Source: an uncultured Treponema sp.
GTDB taxonomy: Bacteria; Spirochaetota; Spirochaetia; Treponematales; Treponemataceae
Direction: 5' to 3'
Assembly: GCA_937877535.1 (NCBI GenBank)
Contig: CALFJF010000037.1
Span: forward strand, 1-32,502
DNA length: 32,502 bases
A program made the position numbers and the translations under genes. Of the stretch, positions 1 to 7,031 are shown piece by piece. The notes beneath the pieces are model-generated. The model made no database searches, was not told where the DNA came from, and worked only from the letters and a program-made list of their open reading frames with translations. Within the stretch, counting starts at the first letter, position 1. Every line of letters begins with the position of its first letter.

Positions 1-408
1 GCATGGAACGACACGGCGTTGCGGTTTTTAGCAGAGAACAATGTAACAGCGATTGTGATTCATCCAGAGCTTTCTTTCGACTATTATCTGAAGTTGAACC
101 ATCACGGAATGAAAATCCAAGCGGTCGGCTCTAAAAAAATTGCGCTGGGATATACACGCGCCTGTTTTGGCGAACTTGGCTTATGTAATTCCCGTTGTGG
201 CAGTACTCGTTTTTCCATAAAAAACGACACAAGGAATTATGATTTGGACATTCTGTGCGACAATGATTTTGGCTACAGGACTATTCAAAGTTCCTCATTG
301 TGCGAGCCTGCAAAATCATTTCCGAATTCATTGCAATGGATTGTTTCAAAGTCTGACGGTGGCATAAAAAATACGGTTATACCGATTTACGACGATACAG
401 TCGCATAA
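1..408 (+). CDS. U32-family peptidase-like protein, 3' part
   Basis: The reading frame is open from base 1, so the gene begins before the window; 135 codons plus a stop are visible. The piece resembles the core of U32 (collagenase-like/UbiU-UbiV-like) proteins: a stretch ending in HPELS, then a hydrophobic strand, then GYTRACF followed by CNSRC. In this family such cysteines often bind an Fe-S cluster. Seen: the ELS and Cys motifs. Inferred: family membership. The substrate cannot be told from this fragment. The next gene starts 30 bp downstream behind a strong ribosome-binding site, so the two probably formed an operon. The DNA is AT-rich compared with the block after base 750. A TTG at 19 could be mistaken for a start, but it lies inside the domain. 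Confidence 0.5.
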   Translation, partial: AWNDTALRFLAENNVTAIVIHPELSFDYYLKLNHHGMKIQAVGSKKIALGYTRACFGELGLCNSRCGSTRFSIKNDTRNYDLDILCDNDFGYRTIQSSSLCEPAKSFPNSLQWIVSKSDGGIKNTVIPIYDDTVA

Positions 409-438
409 ATTCGAAATCGCAAATTAAGGAGGATTATC

Positions 439-786
439 ATGCACAGCGTCATAGGCATAGGCAATATGTGCTTTGTCCTCATTTCCCGTATTGAAGAGGA
501 ATTGAGCAATGACAAAGCCCGTCAAGGCATTATACAAAATAGGTTTGGTGGAGTCACATACAACATTTTACGGCAACTGCGGGAGCGTGCCTTGTGCGAT
601 TGCAGTTTCATATCAGTTCTCTCTGATGACATTATAGGAAAATCCGCGCAGAATGAATTAAAATCTCATGCCATCGATTTTTCTGATTCCTTGTTTGCAA
701 AAAATTGGAGTTCATATTTCGTTGAAACGATAGCACCGCGCGGGCATTATGGCATCGAGCAGATGTCTATGCTCCGCTCCCTTACG
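439..786 (+). pseudogene. Truncated PfkB-like carbohydrate kinase, N-terminal remnant
   Basis: ATG at 439 follows a good AAGGAGG site at 427-433. The first ~95 residues fit the N-terminal part of a ribokinase/PfkB fold: IGIGN near the start, FGGVTYN at about residues 37-43 (the usual GG-x-x-x-N sugar-binding motif), FISVLSDDIIGK, then a YFVETIAPRG strand. After about base 740-786 the frame runs antisense through the OmpA-like gene, and the translation becomes Ser/Arg-rich nonsense to base 1311. The C-terminal GAGD catalytic region is therefore missing. The frame is open but the protein cannot be a working kinase. The exact join is uncertain within about 50 bp. The kinase call rests on short motifs. 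Confidence 0.5.
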
Positions 787-1373
787 CCGCCGAATCCACG
801 GCACTCGAACTTTGACTCGGGAACTCCGCGTTCGGAAAGCTCGGAGGCGACCTTGCGCGCCCGCTCCACCGAAAGAAGCCGCTCGCCCGCCTTGTCGCCC
901 ACGCTCGCCGTATGCCCGTCCACGATGATTTTTGAGGACGGCACGGTTCTCAGAATCTGCGCGATTTCGTCAAGCCGCCCGCGCTCGCTTTCAAGAAGCA
1001 CCGCCGAATCCGACTCGAACCGGATGTTCCGAATGCTTATCCGAACGCCCTCTGAGGTGCGCTCGATGACCATGCGGGGAGCCTCGGAATCCTCGTTCTC
1101 AATCTTGCCCATGAGCCGTCGGATTTCATCCTGCGTTCCGCCCGAATCGTCCTTTTCCGTGGAGGCTGATTTTTTGCCCCGCCTTTCGGACGTTTTCCCC
1201 GAAGTTCCCTCCGACCTTGGCATCTCAAGTCGCTCAAGCACCTCAAGGTTCTGCCGAATCTTCTCCTCGTTCGTCTTCTCGTGGCTCTCGCCATCGACTC
1301 CGTCCGCCTGAAGCCCATTCGGGAACGCCCCGATGCCCAACATCAGAATCAGAAGAAAAAAGATGCCCCTCAT
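747..1373 (-). CDS. OmpA-family envelope protein, C-terminus truncated
   Basis: About 208 residues. The start at 1373 overlaps the stop of the upstream gene (ATGA) and has GGAGGTG just before it; a longer frame to 1415 lacks support. A signal peptide spans residues 1-24 (MRGIFFLLILMLGIGAF), followed by a charged linker to about 95 and then an OmpA-like domain. That domain has RFESDSAVLL, IIVDGHTAS (the peptidoglycan-binding strand), LSVERARKVASEL and FECRGFGG. Family members continue with a NRRVEI-type ending, but here the protein stops after about a dozen unrelated residues. The last helix and strand are lost at the join with the kinase remnant. It was probably a periplasmic peptidoglycan-binding protein; whether the cut form works is doubtful. 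It is last in a four-gene operon. Confidence 0.7.
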   Translation of the reverse strand: MRGIFFLLILMLGIGAFPNGLQADGVDGESHEKTNEEKIRQNLEVLERLEMPRSEGTSGKTSERRGKKSASTEKDDSGGTQDEIRRLMGKIENEDSEAPRMVIERTSEGVRISIRNIRFESDSAVLLESERGRLDEIAQILRTVPSSKIIVDGHTASVGDKAGERLLSVERARKVASELSERGVPESKFECRGFGGVRERSIDICSMP

Positions 1374-1894
1374 GCCCACACCTCCACGATTTTCCGCTCT
1401 GCGAAGCGCACGCACTCGTCTGCGTTCTGCCAGCCCGTCCGTCCAGAGGCGATTTTGTTTCCGCCGTTGTCGTAGAGCGTGAACACATCGCCCGCAATCT
1501 CAAGCCGCCGCACTTCGCTCCACCGCCAAAATCGTTTTTTCCTGAACGAATCGGCGAGCGCGTCCCGCAGTTCCATGCCAGCCTCGCTGAACGAAAGGCG
1601 CGGGTAGGTGCGGATTTTTCCGAGCAGTACAAAAAATGCGATGACAACGGCACCGAGCGCGAACACGATGGCGACCCACACGAGCGCGCCCGCTTCCTGT
1701 ATGTCGCTCCAGTTCTCCGCCACGACGCCGCCCAAGAGCCACAGCAGAAGGGCGCACACGGCGGCAAAGCCGTAGCAAAAGTAGGTGAAGCGCACCACGG
1801 GTCGCGTGACGAGCCGCTTTGTGCGCCGCCCGCCCGCAAGGTAGAAAATGCCGCCGAGCACAAGCGCGGCAAGGAGAAGAATCAAGCGAATCAT
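1370..1894 (-). CDS. Small membrane protein with PH-like C-terminal domain
   Basis: This 174-residue protein is not assigned to a named family. Residues 1-20 form a first membrane segment (MIRLILLLAALVLGGIFYL). Two more hydrophobic segments lie at about 38-58 and 70-92. A soluble tail follows with WRWSEVRRLEIAGDVFTLYDNGG, the strand pattern of a bacterial PH-like (YcxB-type) domain. The start overlaps the stop of the upstream gene by 4 bp (ATGA), and the stop overlaps the OmpA-like start in the same way, so translation is coupled across three genes. Location at the inner membrane is predicted. The role is unknown. Confidence 0.65.
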   Translation of the reverse strand: MIRLILLLAALVLGGIFYLAGGRRTKRLVTRPVVRFTYFCYGFAAVCALLLWLLGGVVAENWSDIQEAGALVWVAIVFALGAVVIAFFVLLGKIRTYPRLSFSEAGMELRDALADSFRKKRFWRWSEVRRLEIAGDVFTLYDNGGNKIASGRTGWQNADECVRFAERKIVEVWA

Positions 1895-2229
1895 AAAAAT
1901 CCTTCCGAATGCTCATCCACGCCCGTCGGCTCGCCGCGATTTTCGGGGGCTGGTTCAAAAGTCCGATTCCGCCTCATGCTCCTTCCGATGGCAACGAGCG
2001 GGACTGCGACCCCGATGACTGCCGCCACCGCAATCATCGCGACGGCGAACGCCCTGTGCGCCTCAAAAAGCGACAGCCCCTCCACGAACAAAAACGCGCC
2101 CGCGAGCGTCGGAAGAAGATGCGCGTATCTCCCGCGCGGCTTCTTTGGAAGTTCCCCAAAGCGCGGCTCGGGCAGGGCTTCTTTTAGGGAAGAGTAGGCG
2201 CTTGCGGCCTCCCAAAATTGTTCGAGCAT
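1891..2229 (-). CDS. Small two-segment membrane protein, unknown function
   Basis: 112 residues starting with MLEQFWEAASAY. The start at 2229 has an AGGAGG site 5-6 nt upstream that overlaps the TAG stop of the DUF1266 gene, so the longer open frame to 2538 is antisense noise. Residues 1-35 are soluble. Two membrane segments follow, about 38-58 (HLLPTLAGAFLFVEGLSLF) and 63-84 (FAVAMIAVAAVIGVAVPLV), then an Arg/Glu/Pro-rich tail. It lies between the DUF1266 protein and the PH-like membrane protein with 4-bp or near overlaps, suggesting joint function at the envelope. No family recognised. Confidence 0.6.
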   Translation of the reverse strand: MLEQFWEAASAYSSLKEALPEPRFGELPKKPRGRYAHLLPTLAGAFLFVEGLSLFEAHRAFAVAMIAVAAVIGVAVPLVAIGRSMRRNRTFEPAPENRGEPTGVDEHSEGFL

Positions 2230-2237
2230 AGTTCCTC

Positions 2238-3563
2238 CTACAGCTCCGTCTTGAACGGAACGGACGCGGGGCCGTCGGGGAGCGCGAGGAGCTTTTCCAC
2301 GATGGCGCGCCTGAGCGAAAGCCATTCCTCCGCCTGCTCCGCCGAAACCTCGGAGATGTCGCTTGAGAGCCACTTCCTGTAGCCGTTCAGGTAGCCCTCG
2401 TACACGCCCTTCCAAGAGCCGTAGAGTTTTTGAAGGAGCGTTCCCACCTTCCGCGACTCGGAAAGAAGCTCGCCTCTGTCTATGAAGCCCACGGAAAAGC
2501 CGTTCCCCAAAATCTGGAGCGCACGGCACAAATCCCACGCGGCGGTCTCCGCAGCCGCCATGTTCGCGTTTCCCTCGCCGTCGTCCGCCTCGGATTCGAG
2601 CGTTAGGTACATGACCGTGGAAAGGAGGTCGCTTTGTCCCTTGATTCCCCAGTCGCGCTCCAAAAGGAGGAGAGCATTCTCGCGCGTCATGCCCTTCCGC
2701 TCCGTTCCCTCGTCCTCAAGTCCCGTGCGCCCGCCCGTGTACCGCCAGTCGGTGGCGAAGTGCGCAGACCAAGGCGCGTATGCACAGACGTACCATTTTT
2801 CAGCCGAAGTCTCAGGGTAGGTGTCGCCCGCGGAGGGGTAGGGCGCGGAGAATCCCGAAAGCTCCCGCACGCGCCCGTCTTTCCTCGCCTTTTTCCGAAG
2901 GCCGATTTTTCCCGCAAGAAGAAGGAGCAGCACGCCGAGCGCGATGAACACGACTGCGCACAGCGCGATTTTTATGAAGAACGCCGCCTGCCCCTGCTTT
3001 TTCTGCGTCGCCTCGTCGATGAAGTAGAGCTCCCAGTCGGGAGACGCGCCGTATTTTTGGCAGACGGAAGCAAGCGCGGCTTTTGCGGCCTTCGTGGTGG
3101 GCTTTTTGCTTGCAGGAGGAAGCGCGACCGCCTTTCCGCCGCGCAAGGCACGCGCGTACCAGCCGTGCATCCGCGCGGGAACGAACGAGCCGTCCGAAAG
3201 CTCCACAAGGCAATAGCGCGTGTACGACGCGCTGTCTCCCTGAAAGCCGTTCCGCACTATTTCGCGGTAGCGCATGGTCTTACGCCCGCTTCGCGACACC
3301 TCCGTCTGCCACGGGGCGCGCTTGTACACGTCGGTCTTCACCGCGCCGCGCGCCTCCACCGTGCCGGAAAAGAACGAGCCGAGTTGTTCTATGGAAGAAA
3401 GAGTTGGAAGCGGATTTTTGTCCGCAGCCTGATTTGCTTGGGGTGCACCGCTGGGCTTGAGCCATTCGAGCGCGTCGATGTTCGCATACAGCGCGAGCGC
3501 CGCAACGAGGGCGGCAATCACGCACAGCCATTCTGTGGGTTTAAGCTTAGTTGTTCGTGCCAT
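2238..3563 (-). CDS. DUF1266-domain membrane protein
   Basis: 441 residues from the ATG at 3563 (MARTTKLKP). An in-frame TTG extension to 3647 has no ribosome-binding site, and a predicted promoter sits between the two. Membrane segment one is about residues 12-32. Segment two is about 195-218 (FIKIALCAVVFIALGVLLLL), so the part between them is probably extracytoplasmic and the C-terminal half cytoplasmic. The C-terminal region matches DUF1266: LERDWGIKGQSDLL, AAWDLCRALQIL, YGSWKGVYEGYLNGYRKW. DUF1266 proteins have no established biochemical role. First gene of a four-gene minus-strand operon with the stop TAG inside the next gene's Shine-Dalgarno region. Confidence 0.7.
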   Translation of the reverse strand: MARTTKLKPTEWLCVIAALVAALALYANIDALEWLKPSGAPQANQAADKNPLPTLSSIEQLGSFFSGTVEARGAVKTDVYKRAPWQTEVSRSGRKTMRYREIVRNGFQGDSASYTRYCLVELSDGSFVPARMHGWYARALRGGKAVALPPASKKPTTKAAKAALASVCQKYGASPDWELYFIDEATQKKQGQAAFFIKIALCAVVFIALGVLLLLLAGKIGLRKKARKDGRVRELSGFSAPYPSAGDTYPETSAEKWYVCAYAPWSAHFATDWRYTGGRTGLEDEGTERKGMTRENALLLLERDWGIKGQSDLLSTVMYLTLESEADDGEGNANMAAAETAAWDLCRALQILGNGFSVGFIDRGELLSESRKVGTLLQKLYGSWKGVYEGYLNGYRKWLSSDISEVSAEQAEEWLSLRRAIVEKLLALPDGPASVPFKTEL

Positions 3564-3579
3564 GATGGGGAGTGTACCA
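3564..3579 (-). promoter_or_regulatory. Extended -10 promoter, probably leaderless start of the DUF1266 operon
   Basis: On the minus strand TGG-TACACT (3579-3571) is followed by exactly 7 nt and then the ATG at 3563. There is no Shine-Dalgarno sequence. An mRNA beginning 6-8 nt after the -10 box would start at or one base before the ATG. The -35 region is weak, as expected for an extended -10 element. The same arrangement occurs upstream of 16659 and 19388. Confidence 0.5.
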
Positions 3580-3674
3580 CAAATTGGCGGTTTCTGCACG
3601 GGGGGAAATTCGTTTTTCCGCCCGCGAAATATTGGTAGATTCTTCACATTCGCTTAGAATGACAGCGTTTTTTT

Positions 3675-3702
3675 TTTACATATCCAAAAATTGCACTATA
3701 AT
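3675..3702 (+). promoter_or_regulatory. Sigma-70-type promoter
   Basis: TTTACA (3675-3680), 16-nt spacer and TATAAT (3697-3702) match the consensus well. It faces the Api92-like gene, whose GTG start at 3745 has a GGGGAGG site at 3732-3738. The predicted leader is about 35 nt. Confidence 0.65.
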
Positions 3703-3744
3703 AAATTTGATACAAAAAAAATCGATAAAAGGGGAGGCTTACCT

Positions 3745-4254
3745 GTGCCAAACATTGTTTTCAACACAATCACTTTTGAAACCCAAGAACAGTACGATTC
3801 CTTTTGTGCGATGGGCGACAAAAGCAATGGATTTTCGTTCGAGTGGATTGTTCCGAGTCCAAAGACGAGGGAGGAATGTGATGAAGAATATCTTATTGCC
3901 GAAAAAGGCGAAAAATCAGCGGCTGCAATGGGCATAAGCCCTAAAAAAGAGCGTCCCTGGTTCAACTGGTACAAATGGCAATGCGAAAACTGGGGAACGA
4001 AATGGGACGCGTATGACGACTTGGACGAAAACGATGAGCATACGGGCTTTTTCCGCGACGAGCAGAGGACAATCGCCTTCAACACCGCCTGGAGTCCGCC
4101 GTTTCCCGTCTATCAGCGCATGGCGGAACTTTCCCTTGCCTTCAACTTTTCTTGGCTGTCCGAGCCGTATGGAGGAACGAGCGGAAAAGGACATTCGGAA
4201 GACGGAGAGATTGTAATCGACGAGGAGTATGAGGAAGAGGATGACGAGGAGTGA
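3745..4254 (+). CDS. Api92/YubB ferredoxin-like-fold domain protein (DUF1281-like)
   Basis: 169 residues. GTG at 3745 is chosen because GGGGAGG lies 6-7 nt before it and a promoter ends at 3702; the longer frame from 3691 would start inside that promoter. The protein begins PNIVFNTITFETQEQYDSF. It carries WFNWYKWQCENWGTKWDAYD at about residues 71-90, the Trp-rich hallmark of Api92-like/DUF1281 proteins known from phages, plasmids and pathogenicity islands. It continues with AFNTAWSPPFPVYQRMAEL and ends in a very acidic tail. The biochemical role of the family is unknown. Its usual association with mobile DNA fits the mosaic composition here. It stands alone on the plus strand between minus-strand blocks. 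Confidence 0.7.
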   Translation: MPNIVFNTITFETQEQYDSFCAMGDKSNGFSFEWIVPSPKTREECDEEYLIAEKGEKSAAAMGISPKKERPWFNWYKWQCENWGTKWDAYDDLDENDEHTGFFRDEQRTIAFNTAWSPPFPVYQRMAELSLAFNFSWLSEPYGGTSGKGHSEDGEIVIDEEYEEEDDEE

Positions 4255-4607
4255 GAAACTTTAGAAGCCCGAATGTCGAGTTTTGTAAAATTACGCGCAA
4301 AACTATGCCAGCCCGAAAGAAAAGCACGGCGGACGCACACGCGCAGCGGAGAATTTTTTTCTTATGCGATTAACTTTAAAAAGGTTTTTATGCAACTGCG
4401 AGTGTTTTACCGCCGCACTGCTTTTCTTGTCGCTATCGCGCTTTTTGCCCAAATCGGCTAAAAAAGGCGACATTCGCCCTCTCTTTGCAAGGTATTAAAA
4501 AGTCGAAATTCGCGGTAGAAAAAATCTCGCCATTTTAGGCGAGCCGAATAATCCGTTTGAGAGATTTTTCGTTCACAAAACGGTGCATTTAGCGTTAGGA
4601 GAAAAAT
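4255..4607. other. Gene-free stretch with a hairpin
   Basis: No convincing gene. A 62-codon frame at 4273-4461 has no ribosome-binding site and a composition like noise. A perfect 6-bp hairpin (CTCGCC at 4526-4531, GGCGAG at 4538-4543) is followed, on the minus strand, by ATTTTTT. It would act as a minus-strand terminator, though no minus-strand gene lies close to its right. The rest is AT-rich and unremarkable. Confidence 0.4.
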
Positions 4608-5150
4608 ATGTCATTTCCGCTGTTACTGATTAGCCATAATTTTACGGATTTTTGCATAAAAGAGTTTCACAATGCCATTGCGACGGGATATGAAATTTTC
4701 CAGAATGACGACTCGCTCCTAAGCATAACGATTCCTCATTTTTGTGAAGAAGAAAAAACGAAACTTGGCATTTTTCTAAAAGACTTCAGTCCGTTTTTGT
4801 GCGAGATGCTTGTAAAATGGAACAAAGATGTCGTTGAGCGGTTTTTCAAGGAGTCGATGGCAAAACTTTTTCCAAACAGTGCCGGCGACTACGAACTGGG
4901 GTTTTATGAAAGGCAGAATCAATTTTACTGCACGGTTCAGTACACGGCAGAGGCATACAAGCGAATTTTTGGCTCAGAAATGGTCGGAACGTACGCAGAA
5001 ACGCTTTCACAAACAATTCTTCCGCCGAAGCGACTGAAATTTCAAAAAAAGGACGAGACGTGGGAAAAAATCTTCAACGCCATTGAAGCGAGAAGAAAAG
5101 CAGCAAAAAAAAGGATTACCATTCGGGATTTGCTACAGGATGATTTATAA
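4608..5150 (+). CDS. Hypothetical protein, unknown function
   Basis: 180 residues with a TTAGGAG site before the ATG at 4608. No signal peptide or membrane segment is visible despite the hydrophobic start (MSFPLLLISHNFTDFCIKEF). The middle is mixed alpha/beta, with LGFYERQNQFYCTVQYTAEAYKRIFGSEM at about 95-125. The last 40 residues are Lys/Arg-rich and helical (IEARRKAAKKRITIRDLLQDDL), which could bind nucleic acid or a partner. No family recognised. AT-rich compared with the gene that follows on the other strand, consistent with acquired DNA. Confidence 0.55.
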   Translation: MSFPLLLISHNFTDFCIKEFHNAIATGYEIFQNDDSLLSITIPHFCEEEKTKLGIFLKDFSPFLCEMLVKWNKDVVERFFKESMAKLFPNSAGDYELGFYERQNQFYCTVQYTAEAYKRIFGSEMVGTYAETLSQTILPPKRLKFQKKDETWEKIFNAIEARRKAAKKRITIRDLLQDDL

Positions 5151-5159
5151 GCAAAAAAA

Positions 5160-5294
5160 CTGATTATCATCCTCCGACGTGCATTGACTTTTGGATATTC
5201 CACGCGTATCCTACCCAGCGGGGGAAAGTTTTCCCCTCGCCCCCGCTTCGCAAGCACTAAGGAGGATATGCTTGCTCATAGCCCCGCGCTGGCG
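5160..5294. repeat. GC-rich intergenic element with nested inverted repeats
   Basis: GCGGGGG at 5218-5224 pairs with CCCCCGC about 15 nt later. An inner GGGGAAA...TTTTCCCC can form a competing hairpin. A second GC-rich patch follows up to the leucine-rich-repeat gene stop. It has the look of an interspersed non-coding repeat rather than a terminator, since no T-run follows. Whether it recurs in the genome cannot be seen from one window. Confidence 0.3.
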
Positions 5295-6002
5295 TTACGG
5301 GCGCTCGAAGCCGTATTCGGCGAGCAGGGCGCGGAAGGCGGCTTTCTGGTCGTCGGTGGCAAAAGCGTAGGTCGTGTCTTTCAGGAGCTTTTGCAGCGCG
5401 ACGCTCTCTTTGATTTTTGTGCCGCTTATCAAGTCTGACAAGTCGCCCTTGTAGGAGGAAACATCATAGCGGTAATAGCCGTTCAAGTAGCCGTTCAGCG
5501 TGTGCACATATAGCCGAGCCACGGAAAAGCCGTCGGGAATGGCGATATGCTCAAGCCTGTCGCATGAAGCGGCGATGCCTCGCACCGTATACTTCCAGTC
5601 GTCAGTCATTATCCGCGTGTCTTCCCAGCCATCGTGCAGGAAGCGCAGGCTCTTCGGGAGCGAAAGCGCCGTCAGGTTTTCGCAGCGATTGAACGCACCG
5701 CCGCCGAGCAGCACCAGTCCTTCGGGAAGCTGCACTTCTTCCAAGCCAGAGCCAGCAAATGCCTCAACTCCGATGGCTTTGAGCGACGCGGGGAATTCCA
5801 CCGCCCGCAACGCGGTGCAGCCGTTGAACGCCTTTGTTTCGATGACTTTGAGCGTGGACGGAAGCACGACGGTTTCAAGCGTATCATAGGCGCAGCCGCC
5901 GACAGTTTCGATGCCGTCTGCAAACACGGCGGACACAATGCCGCGCCCCAGTCCGCGCACGCTCTTTACGGGTAAGCCCTGTATTTCGGCGGGAACGACC
6001 AC
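5295..6002 (-). CDS. Leucine-rich repeat (BspA-type) domain, out of frame with its lipoprotein N-terminus
   Basis: 235 residues if read from the GTG at 6002. At least four BspA-type (LRR_5) repeats are visible, e.g. LETVVLPSTLKVIETKAFNG, LRAVEFPASLKAIGVEAFAG, LEEVQLPEGLVLLGGGAFNR and LTALSLPKSLRFL. A C-terminal region holding LNGYLNGYYRYD follows. Upstream of the GTG the same frame still encodes recognisable protein (GVVITRYKGKSKH before VVVPAEIQG), the usual lead-in to the repeats. The true N-terminus is therefore the lipoprotein encoded at 5966-6391 in another frame. Such proteins are typically surface or periplasmic lipoproteins in treponemes. Either a frameshift has broken the gene or the sequence has an indel error near 6035-6055. 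Confidence 0.7.
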   Translation of the reverse strand: MVVPAEIQGLPVKSVRGLGRGIVSAVFADGIETVGGCAYDTLETVVLPSTLKVIETKAFNGCTALRAVEFPASLKAIGVEAFAGSGLEEVQLPEGLVLLGGGAFNRCENLTALSLPKSLRFLHDGWEDTRIMTDDWKYTVRGIAASCDRLEHIAIPDGFSVARLYVHTLNGYLNGYYRYDVSSYKGDLSDLISGTKIKESVALQKLLKDTTYAFATDDQKAAFRALLAEYGFERP

Positions 6003-6391
6003 ATGCTTGCTCTTTCCTTTGTACCGCGTGATGACAACGCCGCCTCGCCCTGTGCGGGTGCGCTTGTAGCGGTTTCGTTTGCGCGGTCTTTTAACGCCGC
6101 AATCTGCGCCTGCACCGCATCCGACCTGAACGCATCGCCGTACCTGAATTTTCCATCATACGCCTTTGCTTCCTGTGAGCCGTCCGCAAACTTGAAGGCA
6201 AGGAAGTCGCTGACCGCCTGCTCCGCATCGTCGTAGGCGGCGCGGTCGCCTGCCTGTACCGTTTCTTCAAGTTTCGCCACCCGCGCTTCCAGGTCGGCAA
6301 GGTATCTGTCCTCTTTGCTCTCGCAGCCTGTCGCCGCCAGTGCCGCGAGCAGTGCGAGCGCGGCTTTTGCAATCCGTGCGGTGCTTCTCAT
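5966..6391 (-). CDS. Lipoprotein N-terminal half of the frameshifted leucine-rich repeat protein
   Basis: The frame gives 141 residues, of which about the first 115 look genuine. A type II signal peptide runs over MRSTARIAKAALALLAALAA with a lipobox ending ATGC (Cys 23). A helical segment (YLADLEARVAKLEETVQAGD) and a linker region (AFRSDAVQAQIAALKDRANE) follow. After APAQGE the frame turns into an unrelated tail (SSRGTKERASMWSF), while the leucine-rich-repeat frame takes over. Loss of one base, or gain of two, near 6035-6055 explains the break. The ATG overlaps the upstream gene's stop by 4 bp (ATGA). Confidence 0.65.
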   Translation of the reverse strand: MRSTARIAKAALALLAALAATGCESKEDRYLADLEARVAKLEETVQAGDRAAYDDAEQAVSDFLAFKFADGSQEAKAYDGKFRYGDAFRSDAVQAQIAALKDRANETATSAPAQGEAALSSRGTKERASMWSFPPKYRAYP

Positions 6392-6915
6392 CTAGCCGCC
6401 TCCTTTGTGTCCGACTCCCCGTTCCATACGGAAAGCTCCCACTGCGCGGGGCTTTTTTCGCCTGTCTGAGCCGCCGCTTGCTCGATAATCTTTGTGTATG
6501 CGGGTATGTCGTCAATGTCCGTCCAGTTCGCGTTGATGTGGAGGGAAGCCAGCACCCGCCTGTCAATCGGGAAGTGGGGCGGCTCGGCTATCCAGCCCGC
6601 GCACCAGTAGTATTTGCAGAGCAGGTTCAAAAGTTTCTGGCAGGTGCCGATGTTGAGCCGCTCGCCCGCAGCCGCACTCTTTTCTTGCAGCTGCACGATG
6701 TTCTGCGTGTGCGCTTCGGACGATACGCCGCCTTTGTATGAAGCGAGCATGGTTTCAAGGAATGCCTGTATGTTCTGCTTGAACTCGGCTCTGTCTTCCT
6801 GCTCGGTAATCTGATTCCATGTCTTGTTGTGGCGCACCGCCGCCGCCCAAGACGCCAAGAAAAACTGATTTTTGAGGAACCGCTCCCCGGCTTCCTGTAC
6901 CGTATTGTCTGCCAT
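6388..6915 (-). CDS. Helical hypothetical protein with conserved-looking KYYWC...PPHFPIDRR motif
   Basis: 175 residues from MADNTVQEAG. ACGGAGA lies 6 nt before the ATG at 6915, while the longer frame to 7002 runs through a terminator. It appears soluble and mostly helical. The most distinctive part is NIGTCQKLLNLLCKYYWCAG followed by PPHFPIDRRVLASL at about 100-140, an aromatic/Cys patch and a Pro-rich turn of the sort seen in several unnamed bacterial hypothetical proteins. No named family or enzyme motif is recognised. Its stop overlaps the lipoprotein ATG by 4 bp, so the two are co-translated. Confidence 0.55.
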   Translation of the reverse strand: MADNTVQEAGERFLKNQFFLASWAAAVRHNKTWNQITEQEDRAEFKQNIQAFLETMLASYKGGVSSEAHTQNIVQLQEKSAAAGERLNIGTCQKLLNLLCKYYWCAGWIAEPPHFPIDRRVLASLHINANWTDIDDIPAYTKIIEQAAAQTGEKSPAQWELSVWNGESDTKEAAR

Positions 6916-6978
6916 TGTGTTCTCCGTAAAAAATGCCCCGCGCGGCACGCCGTGCGCACGGAGCGAAAGGTTGTGTGC

Positions 6979-7023
6979 AAAAGCCCGCCCCGCACGATGC
7001 AACGCACCGCACCGCGGAGCGGG
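6979..7023 (-). terminator. Rho-independent terminator after the small lipoprotein gene
   Basis: On the minus strand CCCGCTCCGCG pairs with CGTGCGGGGCGGG, giving about 11 bp including G-T pairs, and is followed by CTTTTG. It ends the transcript of the 7032-7370 gene. A 12-bp palindrome (CCGTGCGCACGG, 6950-6961) lies just downstream. Confidence 0.5.
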
Positions 7024-7031
7024 AACAGCGG

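Noticed and set aside
786..1311. Continuation of the plus-strand kinase frame as a 290-residue protein
   Set aside because: After about residue 100 the translation is Ser/Arg/Pro-rich and exactly antisense to the OmpA-like gene, which has a signal peptide, ribosome-binding site and operon context.
2634..3638. 334-residue plus-strand frame opposite the DUF1266 gene
   Set aside because: Antisense shadow of a gene with clear membrane segments and a DUF1266 C-terminus.
4273..4461. 62-codon frame between the Api92-like gene and the next gene
   Set aside because: No ribosome-binding site, basic random-looking composition, and it crosses low-complexity AT-rich DNA.
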